From assembly GCA_021811315.1 (NCBI GenBank), contig JAJZPF010000022.1, positions 1 through 43,279 on the forward strand: a stretch of DNA of 43,279 nt. The letters are read 5' to 3'. Positions 15,652-22,074 of the stretch are shown in pieces. How positions within the stretch are numbered: the stretch's first letter is position 1; each line of letters starts with the position of its first letter. Origin of the DNA: a bacterium. Its GTDB lineage: Bacteria; Elusimicrobiota; Elusimicrobia; Elusimicrobiales; UBA9959. A program made the translations under genes and the position numbers. The notes below the pieces were generated by a model. It was given only the letters and a program-made list of their open reading frames with translations. It ran no database searches and was not told the DNA's origin.

Positions 15652-15690
15652 CCGCAAATATTTTCAAATGAAAATGTTTGCGGTTTTTTA
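15652..15690 (+). terminator. Terminator whose stem contains an enhancer site (UAS copy 3)
   Basis: A 15-bp stem with one T-G wobble runs from CCGCAAAT (15652) to GTTTGCGG (15683), followed by TTTTTTATTTT. The inner part of the stem (15660-15675) is exactly the ATTTTCAAATGAAAAT enhancer-like site, centred 93 bp upstream of the -24 GG at 15760. One sequence therefore seems to end the biosynthetic operon as RNA and bind the activator as DNA. Confidence 0.8.
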
Positions 15691-15757
15691 TTTTATCCTT
15701 TCGCCCTGGATAGGGCGGTTATCAGATGAAAAACTGGTAAAACAGTGTTTTTTATAA

Positions 15758-15779
15758 ATGGCATATAAATTGCTCTGTA
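15758..15779 (+). promoter_or_regulatory. Sigma-54 (-24/-12) promoter for 15852
   Basis: AATGGCATATAAATTGCTCTG: GG at 15760-15761, N10, GC at 15772-15773, with the shared CTCTGTAG extension. The enhancer-like site lies 93 bp upstream inside the preceding terminator. Confidence 0.88.
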
Positions 15780-15851
15780 GTGGGTAAGCGGGCCGTTCAG
15801 ACAAAGCGGGGGTAGGGCGGCCCGCCCAATTTAAAGGAAGGATTCAAAGAA

Positions 15852-16424
15852 ATGAAGAATGAAATTAAAGCGGTATGCGGAATGACCCTGGTGATAGCGG
15901 CGGTTCTCTGCGCTGGCAGGGCCGGGGCTGAAATGGCGATAAGCATGGAGCCGGTAGGGTATGCCGCCAAGCCGGCGGTCTGGGGCCAGGCTTCTCGGCC
16001 TTCTTCTGCCGACAGGCTTTCAGAAGCCGCGGAGAGACTTGCCGAAGCCTCCAGCGCTGGCGACAATGCCAAAGCGGAAGCCCTCCTTGCCGGGATCTTT
16101 TCCGGGGCGGAGAGGAAAGAAGAGGCCGCTCCCGTATACGTAGAAAGCAAACCGGCCGCCGCTGCCCCCGCGGTTCCCGCGCCGGTCAAGCGCGTCTCCA
16201 TTGCAAAGGCGGCCGTCGCGGACCTGGAAGAGGCCGCCGGGGATTCCGTGACTGAGGATGAGAACACCGGTAAAGAGGAAGAAGCTGTCGCCAAGGCGGA
16301 CGAAGCGGAAGCCGGCGATTCCGGAGCGTCCGAGGAAGAAGCTAAACCCGCCCCGACTCTTTTCGACACGCTCTTCGGCGGCGGCCTCGGGATGCTCCTG
16401 GTGATCCTGCTGCTCTTGCTGTGA
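15852..16424 (+). CDS. 190-aa Ala/Glu-rich protein with hydrophobic termini, function unknown
   Basis: The N-terminus (MKNEIKAVCGMTLVIAAVLCAGRAGA) is a signal sequence. A long low-complexity middle rich in Ala, Glu and Pro follows, ending in GEGL-like glycines and a terminal hydrophobic run (GMLLVILLLLL). The last residues could be a membrane anchor or a sorting tail. I do not recognise a family. It has its own sigma-54 promoter and enhancer site, so it is part of the lanthipeptide regulon, transcribed as a single gene. GGAAGGA precedes the start. A role in immunity or as an envelope anchor is possible but unsupported. The 3' end is 6 bp from the convergent H-box gene. Confidence 0.65.
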   Translation: MKNEIKAVCGMTLVIAAVLCAGRAGAEMAISMEPVGYAAKPAVWGQASRPSSADRLSEAAERLAEASSAGDNAKAEALLAGIFSGAERKEEAAPVYVESKPAAAAPAVPAPVKRVSIAKAAVADLEEAAGDSVTEDENTGKEEEAVAKADEAEAGDSGASEEEAKPAPTLFDTLFGGGLGMLLVILLLLL

Positions 16425-16430
16425 AGGAGG

Positions 16431-16613
16431 TCAGGCCTTTTCTATCTGGGCAAGCAGTTTAACTATTTCGGCGGCGGCGGCGTTCATCAGGGCCAGCATC
16501 TCTTTCTTCTCGGCCGCCGAGCAGTCTTTGTAAAGTTCGGCCGCGCTTTTCAGGCTGGAGCATTTGGACCGCAAGTCGTGCAGAAGCTTGCTGCTGTCAG
16601 GCGTAGTGGTCAT
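16431..16613 (-). CDS. 60-aa helical H-box protein coupled to the response regulator
   Basis: A small all-helical protein. Residues 10-18 read LLHDLRSKC, close to the histidine kinase H-box (HDLRSPL), and the rest (SSLKSAAELY... LNAAAAEIVKLLAQIEKA) could form a DHp-like two-helix hairpin. No ATPase domain is present. Its ATG overlaps the stop of the sigma-54 activator gene (ATGA), so the two are made together. It may be a stand-alone phosphotransfer or phosphatase-like partner, or a decoy that binds the regulator; His12 would be the residue to test. The alternative is an unrelated small coiled protein. Confidence 0.6.
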   Translation of the reverse strand: MTTTPDSSKLLHDLRSKCSSLKSAAELYKDCSAAEKKEMLALMNAAAAEIVKLLAQIEKA

Positions 16614-17959
16614 TTCTTTTCTCCCTCGGGTTCTATCCCCAGCTTCTTCAGGGTCGAATATAAAAGCCTTGTCGAAATTTTAAGGTCGGCCATGGTCTTT
16701 GTCTTCTTGCCTTCGTTCTCCCGCAGGTTCCTCGTTATTATCTCGCCGGAAATTTTATCCAGCGCCGCTTCCAGGCCGTTCGCCAGGGCGTAAGCGTAAA
16801 GCCCGCCGTCATTGGCCGCGGCGGGCTGAGCGCTCTCGCGCCCTTTAAGATGCTTCGTGACGGTGTTTATATCCACCCGTCCTTCGGAGCCGCTCGAGAC
16901 CAGGTCCACGAACTTCTTGAGCTCGCGCACATTTCCGGACCAGGAGTAAGTCTCCATATAAGCCCTCGCCTCCGGGGTGAAAGACAGTCTCCGGCGGCCG
17001 CTCGTGAAGTGCTGTACCAGCGGGGCTATGTCGCAGGCCCGGCGCGAGAGCGGCTTGAGGTTTATAGTGTAGCCGTGCACGCGCTGGAAAAGGTCGAAGC
17101 GCATTTTGCCCTGGGCGATCAGAGTCTGCGGGTCTTCTAGCGTCGCGCTTATGATGCGGAACTCCGAATGCTCCGGCTTTTCAGAGCCGAGCGGGTAGAA
17201 AGAGCGCTCCTCTATGGCCTTCAGCAGCTTCATCTGCATTCCAAGGCTCATCGTTCCTATCTCGTCGAGGAAAAGCGTTCCTTTATGCGCTTCCAGGAGC
17301 CGGCCTTTGCGGGTTTCATGAGCCCCGGTGAAAGCGCCTTTTTTATGGCCGAACATTTCGGCCTCGAGCAGGTCCTCGGTATAAGCCGAGCAGTTTATCG
17401 AGACGAAAGCGCCTTCGCGGCCGGAGTGTTCATGCAGTATCTTGGCCAGCGAGGTTTTCCCGGTGCCCGAAGGCCCGAGTATAAGGATCGGCAGCTCGGT
17501 AGGCGCGTATTTCAGGGCCTCGGAAGCGGCGGCTTTGGTTTCCGGGTCGCAGGTGATGAAAGCCGAGGAGAAAATATCTTTTGCGCCGGCGGCTTTCCTG
17601 TTCTGTATGAATTTGCGCAGGATGTCGGCCACATTCGATTCTTCATTCCCTTTCGCGTAAAAATCATTTGCGCCGAGCGCGTAGGCCCGGTCGATAGTTT
17701 CGTCCGAGTCGGAGCTCGATACCACGACGCAGAAGACGCCTCTCGCCGCCGCGGCGGCTATAGCTTTAAGCCCGGAATAATCGTCGTCCGGCCCGAGCAT
17801 AAGGTCGAAGAAGCCGATATCGTATTTTGCGCTCTCGATCTTCTTCAGGGCTGTTTTAAGGTCCCCGGCCAGGTCGATATTATGCCCGGCCAGGTGCGCG
17901 GACATGACCTTCTGCGCAAGCTTGTCGTCTTCCAATACAAGTATATTGAGTTTTTCCAT
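16610..17959 (-). CDS. NtrC-type sigma-54-dependent response regulator
   Basis: 449 aa. Receiver domain: acidic pair D11-D12, phospho-acceptor D52 (FFDLML), Ser82, Lys103 (YAKG). AAA+ domain: Walker A GPSGTGKT (162-169), the sigma-54-contacting GAFTGA loop (208-213), Walker B GTLFLDEIG (227-235) and the WSGNVREL sensor region. A C-terminal Fis-like helix-turn-helix (TKTMADLKISTRLLYSTLKKLGI) binds DNA. It is the natural activator of the -24/-12 promoters here and the candidate binder of the ATTTTCA inverted repeat, one copy of which lies in its own 5' leader. The kinase partner is not adjacent; the hybrid kinase at 3436-5118 is one candidate. Confidence 0.95.
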   Translation of the reverse strand: MEKLNILVLEDDKLAQKVMSAHLAGHNIDLAGDLKTALKKIESAKYDIGFFDLMLGPDDDYSGLKAIAAAAARGVFCVVVSSSDSDETIDRAYALGANDFYAKGNEESNVADILRKFIQNRKAAGAKDIFSSAFITCDPETKAAASEALKYAPTELPILILGPSGTGKTSLAKILHEHSGREGAFVSINCSAYTEDLLEAEMFGHKKGAFTGAHETRKGRLLEAHKGTLFLDEIGTMSLGMQMKLLKAIEERSFYPLGSEKPEHSEFRIISATLEDPQTLIAQGKMRFDLFQRVHGYTINLKPLSRRACDIAPLVQHFTSGRRRLSFTPEARAYMETYSWSGNVRELKKFVDLVSSGSEGRVDINTVTKHLKGRESAQPAAANDGGLYAYALANGLEAALDKISGEIITRNLRENEGKKTKTMADLKISTRLLYSTLKKLGIEPEGEKK

Positions 17960-17962
17960 AAT

Positions 17963-17998
17963 GTTCTCACCCGAGAAGAAATATTTTCAAATGAAAAT
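17963..17998. promoter_or_regulatory. Tandem enhancer-like sites (UAS copy 4) between activator and sigma-54 genes
   Basis: A perfect ATTTTCAAATGAAAAT (17983-17998) has a second inverted repeat, TTCTC-ACCC-GAGAA (17964-17977), centred exactly 20 bp to its left. The perfect site is centred 91 bp upstream of the sigma-54 gene's -24 GG. It also lies in the leader of the divergent activator gene, downstream of its -10 box, where binding would block that transcript. Confidence 0.7.
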
Positions 17999-18016
17999 AT
18001 TTTGCCCCTCAATTTG

Positions 18017-18022
18017 ATTATA
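18017..18022 (-). promoter_or_regulatory. -10 box (TATAAT) of the activator gene
   Basis: On the minus strand TGTATAATC gives a perfect -10 hexamer about 60 bp before the ATG at 17959. No good -35 is visible. Start of transcription is expected near 18010, upstream of the enhancer-like pair. Confidence 0.5.
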
Positions 18023-18078
18023 CAGAAATTAACCGGCGCGCCGCCATATAGCGGGCTGCCGGGCGCGATCTCCTGAAT

Positions 18079-18099
18079 ATGGCATAAAAATTGTTCTGA
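18079..18099 (+). promoter_or_regulatory. Sigma-54-type promoter of the sigma-54 paralog itself
   Basis: TATGGCATAAAAATTGTTCTG: GG at 18081-18082, N10, then GT (18093-18094) instead of GC. The -12 element deviates from the other four promoters, so it may be weaker or favour a different sigma-54. Predicted start of transcription near 18105 excludes the in-frame ATG at 18101 as a start codon. Confidence 0.75.
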
Positions 18100-18139
18100 G
18101 ATGGAATTAATGGCTATAATATGCGACAGGAGATTATCT

Positions 18140-19195
18140 ATGAAACCTCACGGCTTTAAATTCACCGCTTCAACTGGGGCAAAAGCTTCAACAGCCCTCA
18201 TGGGCGCGCTTAAGATGGCGCATATGGCCGGGATGAGCGAGGAAGAGTTCGAAAAATACCTCAAAGAAATGGAGGGCGGCCGGGTTTTCCAGCTGCTTAA
18301 GGCCTCCGGGGTGATAAACCTGGCCGAGTTCCCCGCCGCACGCTACGCGGCGCGCCAGTACGCGGGTTACGGCCTCAAGCTTTCCGGCGGGGATCTCCCG
18401 GAGCTTGCCGACGGGGCCGGCGACCTGGTGGCGCTTATACAGGGAGTTGGGCAGGAAAAATTCGAAGCCTGTTTTCTTAAAGACGCCGTGATGAGCGATA
18501 TAGAGCGCGCCGAAGAATGCGATATTACCGTGAAAGACGCGGAGCGCCTGCGCGATTTCGTGAACAAGGCTTTCATACAGGCCGAGTTCGAGGGGGCGGT
18601 GGAAGCTCCGGCCGCGAAAGTGTTCAGCGCGGTGGCCGGCATCGAGGTCAAGGACGGCGAGCCGCTGCTGGGTTTCTTCCACCGCGAGATCTGGAAAGGC
18701 CGCTATAAAGTGGATTCCGACAAACTGGCGCAGCTCCTGCCGGGCCTCGAGCCCGCCGAGCGGAACCGCGTGGAAAAAATGCTCCGCAAAGTTGAATTCG
18801 CCGACAAGCGCAAGACCACGCTTTACCGCACGCTCGAGATCCTGATCAGCGTGCAGGCGGAGTACCTTACCACCGGCGAGCCAGGCCGGCGCCGCCCGCT
18901 TTCGCAGAAAACCCTGGCCAAGAATCTCGAGGTGGACGCAAGCGTTATCAACCGGCTCGTTTCAAACAAATCGATACAAATGCCCTGGGGCATGGAAGCG
19001 CCGATCAGCGTGCTTCTGCCGACTTCCAAAGCGGTGAACCTGGAGCGCCTTTACTCCATAGCCGCCGAGAAGCCGGAACTGAGCGATGAAAAGCTCCGCG
19101 TCGAATTGAAAACCCGCCACGGCGTGGAACTCTCCCGCCGCTCGGTGGCCCAATACCGCAAAGATCTGAGCCTCGCGGCTTCCGGGGCGCGCTAA
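18140..19195 (+). CDS. Short, divergent sigma-54 (RpoN-family) factor
   Basis: 351 aa from the ATG at 18140, which has AGGAG 8 nt upstream; RpoN proteins are usually about 450-500 aa. The N-terminus (KMAHMAGMSEEEFEKYLKEM) resembles a reduced Region I but lacks its Gln-rich character. The C-terminal third is clear: LEILISVQAEYLTTG, then the HTH region (QKTLAKNLEVDASVINRLVSN) followed by IQMPWG, and at 332-340 SRRSVAQYR, a variant of the RpoN box ARRTVAKYR. The loss is mostly in the Region II/core-binding part. Preceded by its own -24/-12 promoter and divergent from a GAFTGA activator, it looks like a dedicated sigma factor for this locus, autoregulated. Confidence 0.88.
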   Translation: MKPHGFKFTASTGAKASTALMGALKMAHMAGMSEEEFEKYLKEMEGGRVFQLLKASGVINLAEFPAARYAARQYAGYGLKLSGGDLPELADGAGDLVALIQGVGQEKFEACFLKDAVMSDIERAEECDITVKDAERLRDFVNKAFIQAEFEGAVEAPAAKVFSAVAGIEVKDGEPLLGFFHREIWKGRYKVDSDKLAQLLPGLEPAERNRVEKMLRKVEFADKRKTTLYRTLEILISVQAEYLTTGEPGRRRPLSQKTLAKNLEVDASVINRLVSNKSIQMPWGMEAPISVLLPTSKAVNLERLYSIAAEKPELSDEKLRVELKTRHGVELSRRSVAQYRKDLSLAASGAR

Positions 19196-19212
19196 AAAAA
19201 AGGCGAAAACAG

Positions 19213-19244
19213 AACCGCCGGGAAAGCCCGGCGGTTTTGTTTTA
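19213..19244. terminator. Terminator after the sigma-54 paralog
   Basis: A 10-bp perfect stem, AACCGCCGGG (19213-19222) with CCCGGCGGTT (19227-19236), has loop AAAG and tail TTGTTTTATT. It sits between convergent genes. Confidence 0.9.
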
Positions 19245-19295
19245 TTCAGGCGCGGTTCAGCGCCCTTCTTTTCTTCGCGATTTTATCTATCTCGT

Positions 19296-20588
19296 TTAAA
19301 GTCCGCCGGATTTAATATGGCTCAGGGGGCGGCCGTCGTAATCTTTCTCTATCGCGTCCATGACTTTTTCAAGCGCGGCCTGGTCGCGGCCGTAGATCTT
19401 AAGCAGCTGGCTTATAAGACCGCGCGAATAGTCGTTGCGGGGCAGCCAGACGCGTTTAAGGATCTCGTTAGCGTTCGCCTGGGCGTGCTGGGAAGAGAGA
19501 AGCTCGACCTCGATGCTCTGGTTCGCCTGGTCGCGCAGGCTTTCCAGCTGGTGATAGTAAGCGCGCAGCACCGGGTTCGGGCTTTTGGCCATCGCGCTCC
19601 AGTCGTCCACCAGGTTCTCAAGCAGGCGCTCGGTGAAATAACCCATTTCTTTGGCTAAAGCCCAGTTCGGAGCGGTTTTTTCCGCATAACCGGTGATGAA
19701 GATAGCCGCGTCAACTTTGGCGCGCTCGTCCGCGCTGGCCTGGCCGAAATCGTAATGCGCGCCGGAAGGCCGCCACGCTTTTTTGCCGTGGATGGTTTCG
19801 GGGCTGCTGAAAGAACTTCCTCCGTCGAAGATCCCCGGTTTCCATTCATTCGGTTCCGGCTCATAGGCTTTTTCAAGGAGGGTTATGCGGTAGAGATGCT
19901 GCTTGAGATAGCTTTTTTTGTGGAAGATAAGGCCGCCGCCCAGGTAATAGACGCCGTGGTCGCCGTCGTTCAGTACAAGTATGTCCCCGGGCTGGAGGTT
20001 CGCGGCGGGCACGCTTTTATAATACATCGAAAGAAGCTGGTCGGCTTCGGGGTTGCCCACGTGGCGTAGTTTGCCGGGTTCCATCATACCCGCGGCGGTG
20101 AAAGCCGCGTTGAAACAATTGGGGCCCGCGAAATTAGGTTCGCGGTTGAAGAGAGCCGCGGCGCCGGCCGGGAGGAAAGAGTTCAGGGAAACGATAGCGG
20201 CGCCGGGATTCCTGGCCGCAAGTTCGAGCTCGGCTTTGGATTGCGGCTGTATGACCGCGGCTTTCGCGGCGGAGGAAGCTGCGAAAGCGGGGCGCAGCTT
20301 TGCCGAGAGAGTTTCCAAATTGGTCCCGGGACTTAGGACGGCGAGCAGATTGTTCCCGCCGCCTATATGCGGGACCACAACGTCCACGCCGTTCACTTTA
20401 TAAGCGGCGAAGGCTGCGGCGGACTGTTCCGGAGAAGCTTTAAAATTTTCCTGGCGGGGCGCAGCGGGGAGGGGGATCTTTAAGTCGGCGGCTCCGGCTA
20501 TCTGGGCGGCGCTTATCCCCTGTAATTCAAAAGCCGCGAGGTTTGCGGATAGCGCGAAAGGCAGAAATATAAAAAGGGCTTTCCTCAT
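19296..20588 (-). CDS. Secreted cysteine-hydrolase-like protein (NlpC/P60-like core)
   Basis: 430 aa from the ATG at 20588, which follows GGAGG and begins the signal peptide MRKALFIFLPFALSANLAA; a frame extending to 20636 lacks these. Near the middle, GPNCFNAAFTAAGMM gives a possible nucleophile Cys, and NLQPGDILVLNDGDHGVYYLGG gives the 'PGD...H.giyvG' pattern with the catalytic His. The C-terminal 170 residues are helical and unrecognised. It is likely a peptidoglycan amidase or peptidase, or a papain-fold peptidase of unknown substrate. It lies just outside the lanthipeptide locus, convergent with the sigma-54 gene, and has no -24/-12 promoter, so a leader-peptidase role is only a remote idea. 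Confidence 0.65.
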   Translation of the reverse strand: MRKALFIFLPFALSANLAAFELQGISAAQIAGAADLKIPLPAAPRQENFKASPEQSAAAFAAYKVNGVDVVVPHIGGGNNLLAVLSPGTNLETLSAKLRPAFAASSAAKAAVIQPQSKAELELAARNPGAAIVSLNSFLPAGAAALFNREPNFAGPNCFNAAFTAAGMMEPGKLRHVGNPEADQLLSMYYKSVPAANLQPGDILVLNDGDHGVYYLGGGLIFHKKSYLKQHLYRITLLEKAYEPEPNEWKPGIFDGGSSFSSPETIHGKKAWRPSGAHYDFGQASADERAKVDAAIFITGYAEKTAPNWALAKEMGYFTERLLENLVDDWSAMAKSPNPVLRAYYHQLESLRDQANQSIEVELLSSQHAQANANEILKRVWLPRNDYSRGLISQLLKIYGRDQAALEKVMDAIEKDYDGRPLSHIKSGGL

Positions 20589-20601
20589 CGGAAAACCTCC
20601 G

Positions 20602-20638
20602 GTATGTCGGCTCATTAAGTATATTCTAGCCGACATAC
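20602..20638. promoter_or_regulatory. Perfect 11-bp inverted repeat upstream of the cysteine-hydrolase gene
   Basis: GTATGTCGGCT (20602-20612) and AGCCGACATAC (20628-20638) are exact complements with a 15-bp A+T-rich spacer. The spacer holds a minus-strand TATACT that could be the -10 box. This is the arrangement of a repressor operator around a promoter; as RNA it would be a hairpin next to the ribosome site. Confidence 0.55.
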
Positions 20639-20711
20639 CTGCATTCTGTAAGAGTCTTTAGACCGCCGCGAGGCAGGGTCTAATGGCCCAGATGAAAATA
20701 CGGCAATAAAA

Positions 20712-20740
20712 AAGGCGCCCTGCCGGCGCCTTCTTTATTC
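20712..20740 (-). terminator. Terminator after the M20 peptidase gene
   Basis: AAGGCGCC (20712-20719) pairs with GGCGCCTT (20725-20732), with A-rich flank AATAAAAAAGG serving as the U-tract on the minus strand. It ends the 21987-20752 transcript before the next minus gene. Confidence 0.75.
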
Positions 20741-20751
20741 CGGAGCTGCCG

Positions 20752-21987
20752 CTATTTCTTGCAGAGCAGAAGCGTGGTGACGGCGAAGACTTTCGCGTCG
20801 CCCATCATGTGGTCTATCACGCAGTACTCGTTGGGCATGTGGGCCGTTTCATTGAGCCTGGCGTAAACCACTACCGGGAGGTTCAGGCGCCTGAAGAAGG
20901 CCGCAACGGTTCCGCCGCCGATGCCGTAGGCTTTTGCTTTTACGCCCAGGACTTCCTTGATCGCTTTTTTGAGGGCGGTCACGATCTCGGCCTTCGGGTC
21001 GGTGGGGGGCGCGGCCTGCGCTTCCTGCTGGGGCTCGAAAGAGATCTTCACGCCGAACTTCGCCTCCACTTCGTCGGCCATCTTGCGCATCTCGGCCTTA
21101 ACATCGGCGAGCTGGTAGCAGGGCATCACGCGGCAGTCCATGTAGAACACGTCCTCGCCGGGCAGGGTGTTCACATTGGGGACATTGTTCTCCTTCTTGG
21201 TGGGCTCGAAGGTGCTTATGGGCGGCTCGTAGAGCTTGTCTTTCTTAGGGAACTTCTTGTAGAGCTTCTGGTACTTGGTGATCAGTTCGCTCGCGGCCTT
21301 GAAAGCGTTGATGCCGAGCTTCGGGCGGCTGGCGTGGCACTGCTTTCCGTGCGTGATCACTTTCATCCACATTATCGATTTTTCGGCCACTTCTATCAGC
21401 GAGCCGTCCTCGGTGCCGGAGTCGGGCACGAAGAACATATCGTCCTTACCGAAGATCTCGGGCTTGTTATCCGAGATATAGTCCGCGCCGAAACCGGAGC
21501 CGGTTTCTTCGTCGGCGCAGAAAAGAAGGGCGATATCGTATTCGGGCCTGTAATCAAGCTCCATCATCGCTTTCACTACCATGATGCTGGAGGCTATGGC
21601 CTGCTGGTTGTCCTCGACGCCGCGGCCGACGAGTTTGCGGCCCTGCACTTCCATCTTATACGGGTCTGATTTCCAGAGCTTGGCTTCGCCGGGGGGAACC
21701 ACGTCCAGGTGGGCCATGAACCAGATGGTCTTGGCCGAGCTTTTGCCTTTGTAGCGGGCGATGACATTGGGGCGTATGCCGTTCTTGGCCTCGGGCTGCG
21801 GGGCGTTTATCCATTCGATAGAGTCGAATTTAAGTTTCTTAAGCTCGCCTTCGAGCCATTTGGCCTTGTCGTATTCGCCGGTCCCGCCGCTGGAAGGGGC
21901 GAGGGCCGGTATGGCGGTGAGCCCGCGCTGCAGCTCGATAGCGTAATTTTCGTAAGATTCGATTTTTTTGAGTATCTGGTCTTTCAT
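20752..21987 (-). CDS. M20-family metallopeptidase/deacylase
   Basis: 411 aa from the ATG at 21987 (AAGGAGC 5 nt upstream); an extended frame to 22074 runs over the promoter and was rejected. Di-zinc ligands of the family are present in order: MAHLDVVPPG, GRGVEDNQQA, ADEETGSG, VPDSGTEDGS and ETAHMPNEY. The dimerisation-domain insert carries GKQCHASRPKLG. It resembles peptidases or deacylases of the DapE/ArgE/CPG2 group, and substrate cannot be assigned from sequence alone; the ability to cleave dipeptides or acyl-amino acids would fit the peptide and 2-oxoacid genes nearby. Divergent from the EamA transporter. Confidence 0.88.
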   Translation of the reverse strand: MKDQILKKIESYENYAIELQRGLTAIPALAPSSGGTGEYDKAKWLEGELKKLKFDSIEWINAPQPEAKNGIRPNVIARYKGKSSAKTIWFMAHLDVVPPGEAKLWKSDPYKMEVQGRKLVGRGVEDNQQAIASSIMVVKAMMELDYRPEYDIALLFCADEETGSGFGADYISDNKPEIFGKDDMFFVPDSGTEDGSLIEVAEKSIMWMKVITHGKQCHASRPKLGINAFKAASELITKYQKLYKKFPKKDKLYEPPISTFEPTKKENNVPNVNTLPGEDVFYMDCRVMPCYQLADVKAEMRKMADEVEAKFGVKISFEPQQEAQAAPPTDPKAEIVTALKKAIKEVLGVKAKAYGIGGGTVAAFFRRLNLPVVVYARLNETAHMPNEYCVIDHMMGDAKVFAVTTLLLCKK

Positions 21988-22061
21988 TCGGAGCTCCTTG
22001 GTCTGGAATACAAAAAGTATACCTAAATTCGGGCCTCCCGGTAACCGAAAGCCAAACAAGG

Positions 22062-22067
22062 TATAAT
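22062..22067 (+). promoter_or_regulatory. -10 box of a probably leaderless transcript
   Basis: A perfect TATAAT ends 7 nt before the ATG at 22075, so transcription should begin at or beside the start codon. No Shine-Dalgarno fits in the gap. Confidence 0.6.
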
Positions 22068-22074
22068 TTCCCAT

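Noticed and set aside
18101-18139. Upstream in-frame ATG for the sigma-54 paralog
   Set aside because: It lies before the predicted transcription start of the -24/-12 promoter and has no ribosome site, while 18140 has AGGAG.
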